Shown: in pieces, positions 33,548-42,895 of the stretch
Layout: every line of letters starts with the position of its first letter
Numbering within the stretch: the stretch's first letter is position 1
Assembly: GCA_934725575.1 (NCBI GenBank)
Contig: CAKVCK010000017.1
Span: 1-64,000, forward strand
Length of the DNA: 64,000 bases
Source: an uncultured Bacteroidales bacterium
GTDB taxonomy: Bacteria > Bacteroidota > Bacteroidia > Bacteroidales > UBA932
Direction: 5' to 3'
Notes under the pieces: model-generated
What the model was told of the DNA's origin: nothing
What the model saw: only the letters and a program-made list of their open reading frames with translations
Databases searched by the model: none
Position numbers and translations under genes: made by a program

Positions 33548-34798
33548 ATGAGTGAGATACGTAACCCTCAGCTCTGGGAAAGCGGGGAGCTGAAGATAGA
33601 ATGGGTAAGGCATCATATGCCTCTGCTTGAAGGTCTGGAGAAGGAGTTTAAGGAGACCAAGCCGTTCAAGGGGCTGAAAGTCGCCCTTTCCGTGCATCTG
33701 GAGGCCAAGACGGCGCATCTTTGCGAGGTGCTGGCCGAAGGCGGCGCCGAGATGTACGTCACCGGCAGCAACCCTCTCTCGACTCAGGACGATGTCGCTG
33801 CGGCTCTTGTGCACGAGGGACTGAACGTCTTCGCTGTCCACGGGGCGACTCCTGAGGAATATGAGCACGGTATCAGGCGTGTCATCGAGTGTGGCCCGAA
33901 CATCATCATTGACGATGGGGGAGACCTTGTCACGATGATCCACGAGAACTATCCGGAGCTGATTCCGAACGTCATCGGCGGCTGCGAGGAGACCACTACC
34001 GGAATTCTCCGCCTTGAGACTATGAACCGCGAAAGGAGGCTGAGGTTCCCGATGATGCTCGTGAACAACGCCGCCTGCAAGCATTTCTTCGACAACCGTT
34101 ACGGCACAGGCCAGTCCGTTTGGGACGGCATCAACAGAACCACGAACCTGATCGTGGCCGGGAAATATGTCGTTGTCGCCGGCTATGGATGGTGTGGCAA
34201 GGGTGTGGCGATGAGAGCCAAGGGCCTCGGGGCGAAAGTGATTGTCACAGAGGTGGATCCGATCAAGGCGATGGAGGCCGTGATGGATGGGTTCCAGGTT
34301 ATGAGTATGGCTCAGGCCGCTTCGGAAGGCGACATATTCGTCACTGTCACAGGCTGCGACGATGTCATCACGAAGGAGCATTTCCTCAATATGAAGGACG
34401 GGGCGATCTGCTGCAACGCCGGGCATTTCGACTGCGAGGTTAACGTCGCCCAGCTCAAGGAAATCGCTGTGTCAGAGAAGCCTGCGAGACAGAATATTCA
34501 GGAATATGATCTCCCTAACGGTCGTAAGGTTTACATCATAGCCGAGGGCAGGCTTGTCAACCTTGCCGCCGGGGACGGACATCCTGCGGAGATTATGGAT
34601 ATGTCGTTCGCCATCCAGGCCTTGAGCGCCAAGTATCTGGCTGACAATCGGATGGTTCTTGCGAGGGATCTTGGAGAGATGCTTCACTGCGTGCCTGAGT
34701 CCATTGATCGTGAAGTGGCTTTCAGAAAGCTGAAGGACTGGGGGATCACGATCGACACGCTGACCCCTGCGCAGCATAAGTATCTTTACGGAGAATAA
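33548..34798 (+). CDS. ahcY: Adenosylhomocysteinase
   Basis: Hydrolyses S-adenosylhomocysteine to adenosine and homocysteine using bound NAD+, completing the methylation cycle. Conserved blocks: KGLKVALSVHLEAKTAHLCEVL, IIIDDGGDLVTMIH, VVVAGYGWCGKGVAMRAKGLGAKVIVTEVDP (the dinucleotide site), and GAICCNAGHFDCEVN. It is the short (416-residue) form without the roughly 40-residue insert of eukaryotic and many bacterial enzymes. The frame extends upstream to a GTG at 33503, but the ATG at 33548 (MSEIRNPQLWESGELKIEW) fits the family. The C-terminus ends LTPAQHKYLYGE, shifted from the usual DxFRY ending, which may affect cofactor closure. Confidence 0.93.
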   Translation: MSEIRNPQLWESGELKIEWVRHHMPLLEGLEKEFKETKPFKGLKVALSVHLEAKTAHLCEVLAEGGAEMYVTGSNPLSTQDDVAAALVHEGLNVFAVHGATPEEYEHGIRRVIECGPNIIIDDGGDLVTMIHENYPELIPNVIGGCEETTTGILRLETMNRERRLRFPMMLVNNAACKHFFDNRYGTGQSVWDGINRTTNLIVAGKYVVVAGYGWCGKGVAMRAKGLGAKVIVTEVDPIKAMEAVMDGFQVMSMAQAASEGDIFVTVTGCDDVITKEHFLNMKDGAICCNAGHFDCEVNVAQLKEIAVSEKPARQNIQEYDLPNGRKVYIIAEGRLVNLAAGDGHPAEIMDMSFAIQALSAKYLADNRMVLARDLGEMLHCVPESIDREVAFRKLKDWGITIDTLTPAQHKYLYGE

Positions 34799-34816
34799 TC
34801 ACATAAAAGTAATACT

Positions 34817-36238
34817 ATGAGACTAATTCCTATTTACACCTGGACCAAAGGCATCCGGAACTTTGACCATAGAAGGAAGCAGTTTTCCCAGTTACCGTGG
34901 GCGCAGGGTGTCCTGTTGCTTTGCTGTGTCGTGGTGGCGATGCTTCTGGCCAATCTTCCGTTCACCAAAGAGTTTTACCATAACTTCCTGGAGACGGACA
35001 TCTCGTTGAGATTCCAGAGTCCGGGAGGGGAGAGCATCCTGTTCCCTAACGGAATGACGGTCGAGAAGTTCATCAACGACATCCTGATGACGGTCTTCTT
35101 CTTCACGGTCGGTCTGGAGATCAGGCGCGAGATGAAGAACGGGGAACTTTCCAGCCTGAAGAAGGCGATGATGCCGGTGATCGCCGCATTCGGCGGAGTT
35201 GTGGCTCCGGCGTTGATATTCACTGCCATCAATCATGGCTCGGCGGCCGCTTCCGGCTGGGGTATTCCTACCGCCACTGACATCGCTTTCGCTGTCGGCA
35301 TCCTGTCCATTCTGGGTGATCGTGTGCCCGTGTCACTGAAGGTTTTCCTGACCGCGCTGGCCATTGCCGATGACCTCATCGCCATTCTCGTAGTGGCTTT
35401 GTTCTACGGCGGCACAATCAACTTCGGACTTCTGAGCATAGCGTTTGTGCTGATTGCTTTGGTGTTGCTGATGAATAAGTTGGGGGAGAAACGCGACTGG
35501 TATTACTTGGTTCCTGCCATCGCGATCTGGTCGCTCTTCTACTATGCCGGCATCCATTCCACGATGTCAGGCGTCGTGATGGCGTTCCTCGTGCCGATGA
35601 CCCCGCGGTTCAGCGAGGCCTACTTCCGCAGAAAGCGACTCCAGTACATCCGCAGGCTTAATGAATATAATGGCATAGAATCCACGTCAGCCGAATTCCC
35701 TAACGGCCCGCAGAGGCATTGTCTGAGGCGACTGTCAGCGATCTCCAGAGACTCCATCGGGATGAGCTACCGTCTTGAACACGCTCTCGGCCCTTGGGTC
35801 AACTTCCTGATAATGCCGATCTTCGCACTCGCCAACGCAGGAGTGGAGATTCCGGACGTGTCTTACTTCAACGTATTCCAGTTCGATCAGGTCCTCGGCA
35901 GCGTTAGTATGGGTATATTCCTTGGCCTTGTCCTCGGCAAGCCTCTGGGAATCTCCCTAGCCAGCTTCATCGCTGTCAAGCTCCACGTGGGCGAGATGCC
36001 TGCGAAATCCTCTTGGCCTATGCTGATAGCGGTGGCCTGTCTTGGAGGTATCGGCTTCACGATGTCCATCTTCGTGGACACCCTTTCGTTCGGTGACCAG
36101 ACTCCTGAGGTGATGGCCCGCTTGCGTGATATGGGCAAGGTCGCCGTCCTGATGGGCTCCCTCTGCGCCGGCATCCTTGGCAGCGTCCTGATCAACATCA
36201 TCCACGGCATCGAATCCCGCAAGGCCGTCAAGGCTTAG
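34817..36238 (+). CDS. nhaA: Na+/H+ antiporter NhaA
   Basis: Inner-membrane antiporter that expels Na+ in exchange for protons. About eleven to twelve hydrophobic segments, with FFFTVGLEIRREMKNGELSS, GIPTATDIAFAVGILSILGDRVP and the transport site ALAIADDLIAI, whose adjacent Asp pair corresponds to the D163/D164 pair of E. coli NhaA. At 473 residues it is longer than E. coli NhaA (388): there is an N-terminal extension and a basic cytoplasmic insert around residues 270-310 (RRKRLQYIRRLNEYNG). It starts 18 bp after ahcY and its last 4 bp overlap the convergent mutS end. Confidence 0.95.
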   Translation: MRLIPIYTWTKGIRNFDHRRKQFSQLPWAQGVLLLCCVVVAMLLANLPFTKEFYHNFLETDISLRFQSPGGESILFPNGMTVEKFINDILMTVFFFTVGLEIRREMKNGELSSLKKAMMPVIAAFGGVVAPALIFTAINHGSAAASGWGIPTATDIAFAVGILSILGDRVPVSLKVFLTALAIADDLIAILVVALFYGGTINFGLLSIAFVLIALVLLMNKLGEKRDWYYLVPAIAIWSLFYYAGIHSTMSGVVMAFLVPMTPRFSEAYFRRKRLQYIRRLNEYNGIESTSAEFPNGPQRHCLRRLSAISRDSIGMSYRLEHALGPWVNFLIMPIFALANAGVEIPDVSYFNVFQFDQVLGSVSMGIFLGLVLGKPLGISLASFIAVKLHVGEMPAKSSWPMLIAVACLGGIGFTMSIFVDTLSFGDQTPEVMARLRDMGKVAVLMGSLCAGILGSVLINIIHGIESRKAVKA

Positions 36239-38880
36239 AGCCCAAGCTCGTCCTTCATCGAGCGTAGGAGGTCGAAGGCTTGGAGCGGGGTGATGTTGTT
36301 CAGATCGGCTCCGGCGAGTTTGTCGCGCAGGGATTCGAGCGTAGGGTCGTCCAGCTGGAAGAACGAGAGCTGGAGGCTGCCGTCGCTCTCAATGGTGCCG
36401 GCCTTGGTCTGCACAGGTTTCTTGATCTCGCCTTTTCTGGCGCTGACAAGGTGCTGGGAGTCATTCATCTCCAGTGCCTTCAAGGTGTTCTCGGCGCTCT
36501 GGATCACCTCTTTCGGCATCCCGGCCATCCTTGCGACGTGGATACCGAAACTGTGTGCGGTCCCGCCTTCCTTGAGCTTGCGCAGGAATATCACCTGCGA
36601 GCCTACTTCCTTCACGGCGATGTGGAAATTCCGGACCCTTGAATATATCTCCTCAAGGTCGTTAAGCTCGTGGTAGTGAGTGGCGAAGAGCGTTTTCGCA
36701 CCACGACCATATTCGTGGATATATTCAACTATCGCGCGGGCGATCGACATTCCGTCGTAGGTCGAGGTGCCTCGCCCGATCTCGTCCAGAAGCACCAGCG
36801 AGCGCTCGGAAAGGTTGTGAAGGATCATCGAGGTCTCCAGCATCTCGACCATAAAGGTGGACTCGCCGCGGGAGATGTTGTCAGTCGCTCCGACCCTTGT
36901 GAATATCTTGTCGAAATATCCGATCCTGGCGCTGTCAGCCGGCACGAACGAGCCGATCTGGGCCAACAGCACGATCAAGGCCGTCTGCCTCAGCAAAGCC
37001 GACTTACCGGCCATATTCGGACCCGTCAGGATGATGATCTGCTGCTTTTTGTTGTCCAGGAATATGTCGTTTGGAACATATTCCTCACCTGCCGGCATAA
37101 GTGTCTCGATGACCGGGTGGCGGCCGGCCTTGATGTCAAGTGTCAGATCCTTGGTCATCTCCGGGCGGTTGTAGTTGTTGTCACGGGCCAGCTGGGCGAA
37201 TCCGGCCAGCACGTCCAGGCGGGCAATGATCCGGCAGTTGGTCTGGATCGCCGGGATGTTCCTCTGGATCTCGGCGACCAACTCACCGTAAATCCTTGTC
37301 TCAAGGGCGTAGATGCGGTCTTCAGCACTTAGAATCTTTTCCTCATATTCCTTGAGCTCCTGGGTGATGTAACGCTCGGCGTTTACAAGGGTCTGCTTGC
37401 GGATCCACTCCGGCGGAACCAGGTCCTTGAAGGAGTTGCGGACCTCGATGTAGTACCCGAAGACATTATTGTAACTTATTTTTAGCGAGGATATTCCTGT
37501 CCTTTCGGCCTCGGACTGCTGGAGTTTCAGAAGGTAGTCCTTCCCGCCTGAGGAGATATTCCTTAACTCATCAAGATCAGGATCTACTCCCGAGGCTATG
37601 ACCTCGCCTTTGCCAACCGCCGCTGCGGGTTCAGCTGTCATCGTCTTTAGGATGCGATCAAGCAGCTTCGAACAGTTCTTCATCTTGCTGATGAGAGAGT
37701 CCAAAGCCTTGACTCCGTGATCTTTGCAGAGTGCGGCTATCGGCTCCATCTGCGAGAGTCCACGGCCCAGTTGCATCACCTCGCGAGGGGCGATCCTGCC
37801 TGTGGCCGCCCTGGAGATGATCCTCTCAAGGTCTCCGATGTTGCCGACATATTCCTGAACCTTGTCCAGATCCTCGCCGGCCTCAAGGAAGTGCTGTACC
37901 ACATCATAGCGGCTGTTCAGCTCCTTGATGTCCATTATCGGCATCGCCAGCCAGCTTCGCAGAAGCCTTGCTCCCATCGGGGAGGAACATTTGTCAATGA
38001 CACTGACCAATGACACGCCTTCACCACCGACAGAAGAATTGAATATCTCCAAGTTCCTCATCGTGAACTTGTCCATCCACACGAACTTGTCCTCGTCGAT
38101 TCGGGAGATCGAGCAGATGTTCTTGAGTCCCGTGTGCTGCGTCTGCTCCAGATAGACCATCAGCGCTCCGGCCGAGCATATTCCCAATGGGTAACCGTCC
38201 ACAGCGAAGCCCTTGAGAGATTCGACGTTGAACTGCTTCTTGAGCCTCTCGACGGCGGCATCATAGACGAATGCCCATTCCTCGACAGTGGAGATGTAGA
38301 GATTGTCCCCGTACTTTTCCTTGACACCTTTCTCGTACCCCCTCTGGACAACTATCTCCTTAGGATTCAGGGAGGCGATCAGGGTTCCGATGTAGTCCAG
38401 CGATCCTTGAGCCACCTGAAATGAGCCCGTGGAGACATCCAGGAAGGCGGCTCCGCACTGGTCCTTGTCGAAAGCCAGGCCGGCGAGGAAGTTGTTCTCT
38501 TTCTGGTCAAGCAGCTGGTCGTTGAACGCCACGCCTGGGGTAACCAGTTCTGTCACACCTCTTTTGACCAGTTTCTTGGCGAATTTCGGATCCTCCAGCT
38601 GGTCGCAGACGGCCACTTTGTAGCCTGCCCGGACAAGTTTGGGAAGATAGACATCTATGGCGTGGTGCGGGAATCCGGCCATCTCGATGTAGCCCTTGTC
38701 CCCGTTGGATTTCTTGGTCTGGACGATGCCAAGAACCTTGCTGACCAGCACTGCGTCGTCAGAATAGGACTCGTAGAAGTCACCCACCCTGTAAAGCAGC
38801 ACCGCCTCCGGATGCTGGGCTTTCACAGAGAAAAACTGTTTGATCAGCGGAGTGTCCTCCAGTACCTTACCTTTCGCCAT
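36235..38880 (-). CDS. mutS: DNA mismatch repair protein MutS
   Basis: Recognises mismatches and recruits MutL. The N-terminal mismatch-binding domain has TPLIKQFFSVKAQHPEAVLLYRVGDFYESY, with the Phe-x-Glu wedge (FYE). The connector, lever and clamp follow. The ATPase has Walker A TGPNMAGKSALLRQ, DEIGRGTSTYDGMSIA and FATHYHELNDLE. At 881 residues it is full length. It is dense in GAATAT: the Glu-Tyr pairs I checked are all GAATAT although Glu is otherwise mostly GAG. It converges on nhaA with a 4-bp overlap and diverges from the butyrate kinase gene across 340 bp. Confidence 0.97.
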   Translation of the reverse strand: MAKGKVLEDTPLIKQFFSVKAQHPEAVLLYRVGDFYESYSDDAVLVSKVLGIVQTKKSNGDKGYIEMAGFPHHAIDVYLPKLVRAGYKVAVCDQLEDPKFAKKLVKRGVTELVTPGVAFNDQLLDQKENNFLAGLAFDKDQCGAAFLDVSTGSFQVAQGSLDYIGTLIASLNPKEIVVQRGYEKGVKEKYGDNLYISTVEEWAFVYDAAVERLKKQFNVESLKGFAVDGYPLGICSAGALMVYLEQTQHTGLKNICSISRIDEDKFVWMDKFTMRNLEIFNSSVGGEGVSLVSVIDKCSSPMGARLLRSWLAMPIMDIKELNSRYDVVQHFLEAGEDLDKVQEYVGNIGDLERIISRAATGRIAPREVMQLGRGLSQMEPIAALCKDHGVKALDSLISKMKNCSKLLDRILKTMTAEPAAAVGKGEVIASGVDPDLDELRNISSGGKDYLLKLQQSEAERTGISSLKISYNNVFGYYIEVRNSFKDLVPPEWIRKQTLVNAERYITQELKEYEEKILSAEDRIYALETRIYGELVAEIQRNIPAIQTNCRIIARLDVLAGFAQLARDNNYNRPEMTKDLTLDIKAGRHPVIETLMPAGEEYVPNDIFLDNKKQQIIILTGPNMAGKSALLRQTALIVLLAQIGSFVPADSARIGYFDKIFTRVGATDNISRGESTFMVEMLETSMILHNLSERSLVLLDEIGRGTSTYDGMSIARAIVEYIHEYGRGAKTLFATHYHELNDLEEIYSRVRNFHIAVKEVGSQVIFLRKLKEGGTAHSFGIHVARMAGMPKEVIQSAENTLKALEMNDSQHLVSARKGEIKKPVQTKAGTIESDGSLQLSFFQLDDPTLESLRDKLAGADLNNITPLQAFDLLRSMKDELGL

Positions 38881-38946
38881 ATCAATGTCTTATGATTGTT
38901 CTAAACAAAAAAGCAGACGCAGAATCCCCCCGCACCCGCAAGATTA

Positions 38947-38954
38947 CAAATTTA
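38947..38954 (-). promoter_or_regulatory. Candidate -7 element of mutS
   Basis: On the minus strand TAAATTTG lies 67 bp before mutS. No -33 match at the right spacing. The rest of the 340-bp mutS-buk gap shows no gene or strong structure. Confidence 0.4.
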
Positions 38955-39186
38955 CAAAAAACTTAAGGAACTATACACCAATTGATCAAGAAGATGTTTT
39001 GATTTATCCAGCGAGAGGCCGTTTGGGTGGGGCAAAGTGTCTCCCGGATCCTTCATCGAGTCGATGGCTGTTGGGTAAGGTGACGGGATTTCACCAACAT
39101 ATTCATTATTTCGCAACTAATTTTGGGTGTTGGCGGATGGGGAGGGGTGGTTGCCACTTTTTTTTCGCAGTGTCCGGGCATTCGGG

Positions 39187-39194
39187 TAAATTTG
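39187..39194 (+). promoter_or_regulatory. Candidate -7 element of buk
   Basis: TAAATTTG, with TTCG about 19 bp upstream as a weak -33. The predicted leader is under 25 nt. A four-codon reading frame begins at 39213 and overlaps the buk start. Confidence 0.45.
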
Positions 39195-39219
39195 TCTGAG
39201 TATATAAACGAAATGGCAG

Positions 39220-40374
39220 ATGGCTGAGCAAAAAGGAAGAATACTGGCGATTGACACAGGGTCCACCTCGACGAAGATAGGGTACTTTGTGGACGGGGAA
39301 CTGGCGTTTGAAGAGAACCTTTCCCATTGTGCGGAAGACTTGGCGGGGTTCAAGGATGTGATGGAGCAGGACACGCTGCGGCGGGATGATGTGCGAATAT
39401 TTATGCGTGGGAAAGGGATTCACGCTCAAGATATTGACATCATAATGGCGCGCGGCGGACTTTTCTACCCGGTGGTCACGGGAATATATTCGGTGAACGA
39501 GGATATGCGTGAGGTGCTGCGCGGCTGCAAGTATGGACGGCACGCGTGCAACCTAAGCGCGATCATCGCTGACGATCTTGCCAGGGAGGTGACCGAGAAG
39601 AACGCGGCAAGAGGGGTGGAAATGCCTTTCGGGCCTTGCCGGGCGTACATCGCTGATCCGCCGATGGCTGACGAGATGCTGCCGGAATGTCGTGTGGGAG
39701 GTCTGCCGGAGTTCCAGCGCAGGCCGTTTTTCCACGCACTCAACTCCAGGGCTGTCGTGAGGCGTTACCTCCGGGAGCACGGACATATTCAAAATGACAT
39801 CACCGCCATTGTGGCTCACATAGGAGGCGGCATCACCGTGACGCTTCACAGAAACGGGAAGGTGATTGACTCGAACAATGGTGTCGGAGGAGACGGGCCA
39901 TTCACTCCGGAAAGAGTGGGTTCCTGCCCTGGCTTCCAATTGGTTGACCTCTGCTTCAGCGGGGAATATACCAAAGCGGAGATCAAGAAGAAGCTTATGG
40001 GACACGGAGGAGCGGTGGCGTTCTTCGGCACGAATGACCTCAAGGAGATTGTCCGCAGAGGCGAGGACGGAGATGTCAGGGCGAAAGTCTGGATGGAGGC
40101 CTTTGTCTTGAATATCGCCAAATATATCGCTTCCGAGGCTGCCGATGTCTTCGGCAAGGTGGATGTGATCTTGCTGACAGGGGGTGGCGCATACGGGCGT
40201 GATATCGTGGAGGGAATCCGTCAAAGGGTCGGCTTCATCGCCCCCGTTGAGGTTTATCCCGGTGAGTTTGAGCTTCTAAGCCTCGCCGAGCACGGCTACA
40301 ATATCCTTTCCGGTGACGCCAAGATTCTGTCATACGACAAAAATGCCCCTGAACCTGATCCGTTCAGAGGCTGA
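39220..40374 (+). CDS. buk: Butyrate kinase
   Basis: An acetokinase-superfamily enzyme that makes ATP and butyrate from butyryl-phosphate, or works in reverse or on branched acyl-phosphates. Conserved blocks: ILAIDTGSTSTKIGYF (phosphate 1), PPMADEMLPECRVGGLPEFQRRPFFHALNSRAVVRRYL, VAHIGGGITVTLHRNGKVID (phosphate 2) and ILLTGGGAYGRDIVEGIRQRV (adenosine motif). At 384 residues it is slightly longer than the usual 355-360. The partner phosphotransbutyrylase gene is not adjacent, so it would have to be encoded elsewhere. It converges on the GH92 gene. Confidence 0.92.
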   Translation: MAEQKGRILAIDTGSTSTKIGYFVDGELAFEENLSHCAEDLAGFKDVMEQDTLRRDDVRIFMRGKGIHAQDIDIIMARGGLFYPVVTGIYSVNEDMREVLRGCKYGRHACNLSAIIADDLAREVTEKNAARGVEMPFGPCRAYIADPPMADEMLPECRVGGLPEFQRRPFFHALNSRAVVRRYLREHGHIQNDITAIVAHIGGGITVTLHRNGKVIDSNNGVGGDGPFTPERVGSCPGFQLVDLCFSGEYTKAEIKKKLMGHGGAVAFFGTNDLKEIVRRGEDGDVRAKVWMEAFVLNIAKYIASEAADVFGKVDVILLTGGGAYGRDIVEGIRQRVGFIAPVEVYPGEFELLSLAEHGYNILSGDAKILSYDKNAPEPDPFRG

Positions 40375-40410
40375 TATATTCAAAAACTTGAATGGTTCAG
40401 GCAAGGCTGA

Positions 40411-42645
40411 CTATGCGGCTGGTTTCTTGAAGCAGCCTTTGACCGGCTTGCGAGACATTACGAAGTGGAGCTTAGCTCCGTCCTTGATGTCTGAATATCT
40501 GACGACAGGGGAGTCGAGACGCTTGCCGTTGAGGTAGGCGGCCTTGATGTAAACAGCGTCCTTGCTCCAACCTTCAGTCGTCATCTCCAGCGTTCCGCCG
40601 TCCGATAACCTGACTTTCAGTCCCTTGACACACGGAGAACCGATGTAATATTCATCAGACCCGGGGCAGAACGGATAGAATCCAAGGCAGTTGAAAATGT
40701 ACCAGGCGGACATCTGGCCACAGTCGTCGTTGCCGCTCAGCGAGCCGGGGTCGTTGCCGTAGAAATTGTCGGCCACATAGCGCACCCATTTCTGGCACTT
40801 CCAAGGCTCGCCGAACCAGTCGTACAGGTAGGTGACGTGGTGGCAAGGCTCGTTGCCGTGCCAGTAGCCTCCGATGCGCCCCCAGATGTCGTGCGCTCCG
40901 GGAATATCCTCGGGCAGCTCGATGGTGAAGAGGCTGTCCAGACGGCTCAGCAGCAACTTCCTGCCGGCTCTCTCGACATATCCTCTGAAATCGTGTGGCA
41001 CTGTCCACGTGTACTGCATCGTGAATCCCTCCGTGATGTCACCCCAGCCGTGGACGGAGTTCGGACCCTGGTAGGCGATAGGGGCGAACGGATCGCGCCA
41101 GTTCCCATTGGAATCCTTTCCGCGCATATACCCGGTCTCCGGGTCGATGAGATTCTTGTAGTTCATCGAACGGCCCAGGAAGAACTCGTAGTCCTCCTCG
41201 TGCCCGAGAAGCTTGGCCGCCTGGGCTATGCACCAATCATCGTAGGCATATTCAAGTGTCTTTGAGACAGATTCTTTCTCCTTGTCGAACGGCACGTAGC
41301 CGAGGGTGGTATATTCAGGAATACAGTCGTAGTGAGGGTTCGTGGCGGTGGTTTTCATCGCCTGGAAGGCGCGCTCGTAGTCGAAGCCCTTCACTCCCTT
41401 GAGCATCATATCTGCCAGCACCGAGCAGGCGTGGTAGCCGATCATACACCAGGTCTCGCCGCCGTAGAACGACCAGATCGGGAGCATCTTCTCAGCGCTC
41501 TTGTCGAAGTGCGCGAGCATCGAGTTGGCGATGTCGGCCTGAAGCGGCTTGTTGACGAGGTTGAGAAGCGGGTGAAATGCCCTGTAAGTGTCCCAAAGCG
41601 AGAATGTTGTGACGTTTGTGAAGCCATCGGCCTTCCCGATCGTGCCGTCGTGCTCACGAAAGCGTCCGTCAGCGTCTTCGAAGAGGAACGGATGCAGGGC
41701 GGTGCGGTAAACGCTTGTGTAGAACGTCTCTCTCAGCGCCTTGTCATCGGAATCCAACTCGTACTTCCCAAGTTCTTTCTCCCAAAGATCCTCGGCCTCG
41801 GCTCTCACTGCAGCGAAGTCTTTGCCTTCCAGTTCCTTGAGGTTGTTCAAAGCGCCGTCTGTCCCTACAGCAGACACAGCGACATCTATGAATATGCTCT
41901 CGTCTTTCCCGGTCTTGAACCTTGCGACGGCTTTCAGCTTTTGCCCCCAGGCCTCAAGCGAACTGCGGAAACGCTTGGTGTTGTAGATGACCGGTTGCCC
42001 GTCCTGGAATATGTTGAACTCCTCGATCGGCCTTGAGAACCTGGCTATAAAATAGACGTAACGTCCTGGATTCCACCCGTTGACGACCTTGCTGCCGATG
42101 ATCGTGCGCTCGTCCAGCAGGCGTACCGTGGACCAGAGGCAATCCCATTTGAGGGTGTGGTCAAGGTCGATCATCACGAACGAGCTGTCCGACTGCGGGA
42201 ATGTGAACTTGAATATTCCGCTCCGCTGTGCGGCTGTCATCTCGGCCTTCACTCCGTAGTCCTTAAGGATGACTCCGTAGTACCCCGGCTTGCCCCATTC
42301 CTGAGAGTGGTCGAAGGTTGACGGTTCCATTCTCGATCCTGTTCCCGGCAGGAAGAGGAAATCACCCATATCCGGGATTCCGGTTCCGCTTAGGTGCGTG
42401 AGGCTGAATCCCTGGATGAACGGCTTGGAGTACTTGTACCCCGCCGCGCAGTCATAGTCCTTGTCATCGCAGTCCGGGCTGATCTGGATCCCGCCGAACG
42501 GTACCTGCGGTCCCGGGTACACGTTCCCGAAACCGTCCGTGCCCACGAAAACGTTCACGTCATCGATCAGTTTCCCTTCCGCGGCCGCACAAACAGAAAA
42601 CCCGCACAGCACCGCCATTCCAAAAAAGATTCTCCGAATATTCAT
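40411..42645 (-). CDS. GH92 alpha-mannosidase
   Basis: A Ca2+-dependent exo-alpha-mannosidase of family 92, most often alpha-1,2 or alpha-1,3, acting on N-glycans or yeast mannan. The ATG at 42645 gives a clear signal peptide (MNIRRIFFGMAVLCGFSVCAAA); an upstream frame to 42696 is less likely. N-terminal beta domain: VNVFVGTDGFGNVYPGPQVPFGGIQISPD and GFSLTHLSGTGIPDMGDF. Catalytic (alpha/alpha)6 domain: GNEPCHHVTYLYDWFG, carrying the acid Glu, and GNDDCGQMSAWYIFNCLGFYPFCPGSDEYYIGSP, carrying the base Asp and active-site loop. At 744 residues it is normal. It stands alone, away from the utilisation locus that starts with another GH92 at 63107. Confidence 0.94.
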   Translation of the reverse strand: MNIRRIFFGMAVLCGFSVCAAAEGKLIDDVNVFVGTDGFGNVYPGPQVPFGGIQISPDCDDKDYDCAAGYKYSKPFIQGFSLTHLSGTGIPDMGDFLFLPGTGSRMEPSTFDHSQEWGKPGYYGVILKDYGVKAEMTAAQRSGIFKFTFPQSDSSFVMIDLDHTLKWDCLWSTVRLLDERTIIGSKVVNGWNPGRYVYFIARFSRPIEEFNIFQDGQPVIYNTKRFRSSLEAWGQKLKAVARFKTGKDESIFIDVAVSAVGTDGALNNLKELEGKDFAAVRAEAEDLWEKELGKYELDSDDKALRETFYTSVYRTALHPFLFEDADGRFREHDGTIGKADGFTNVTTFSLWDTYRAFHPLLNLVNKPLQADIANSMLAHFDKSAEKMLPIWSFYGGETWCMIGYHACSVLADMMLKGVKGFDYERAFQAMKTTATNPHYDCIPEYTTLGYVPFDKEKESVSKTLEYAYDDWCIAQAAKLLGHEEDYEFFLGRSMNYKNLIDPETGYMRGKDSNGNWRDPFAPIAYQGPNSVHGWGDITEGFTMQYTWTVPHDFRGYVERAGRKLLLSRLDSLFTIELPEDIPGAHDIWGRIGGYWHGNEPCHHVTYLYDWFGEPWKCQKWVRYVADNFYGNDPGSLSGNDDCGQMSAWYIFNCLGFYPFCPGSDEYYIGSPCVKGLKVRLSDGGTLEMTTEGWSKDAVYIKAAYLNGKRLDSPVVRYSDIKDGAKLHFVMSRKPVKGCFKKPAA

Positions 42646-42671
42646 AATCCATCCATTTTTCATTTTCCCCG

Positions 42672-42702
42672 TAAAGTTACCGAATATTTCAAACAATTCA
42701 AG
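42672..42702 (-). promoter_or_regulatory. Candidate promoter of the GH92 gene
   Basis: On the minus strand CTTG (42702-42699), 19 bp, TAACTTTA (42679-42672): the same -7 variant as the folA promoter. Leader about 20 nt. Confidence 0.5.
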
Positions 42703-42871
42703 CGATTCCTTAACCGCCTATTATTGAATATATTCGTAAATCCTGCCAGTCATATTCAGAGGGCAGCGTTTCGTAACTCGTTGCCGCTTAATCGGTGGAT
42801 TTCCATCCTTTGATATTCATCAATTTGCGGAATCGTGCTGGCTCATTGGTCATAAAATCTGCTAATTATCG

Positions 42872-42879
42872 TATCTTTA
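42872..42879 (+). promoter_or_regulatory. Candidate -7 element of the DUF1186-like gene
   Basis: TATCTTTA, 16 bp before the start codon; no good -33. The leader would be very short. Confidence 0.4.
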
Positions 42880-42895
42880 CGGAAATATTCAGAAA

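Noticed and set aside
39213..39227. A four-codon frame overlapping the buk start as a translational attenuator
   Set aside because: It is explained by the near-duplicate ATGGCAGATGGC at the start and nothing else supports regulation.
40411..42645. Joining the first GH92 gene to the utilisation locus
   Set aside because: It has its own promoter and lies more than 3 kb from the operon end with two unrelated genes between them; a regulatory link is possible but not shown.
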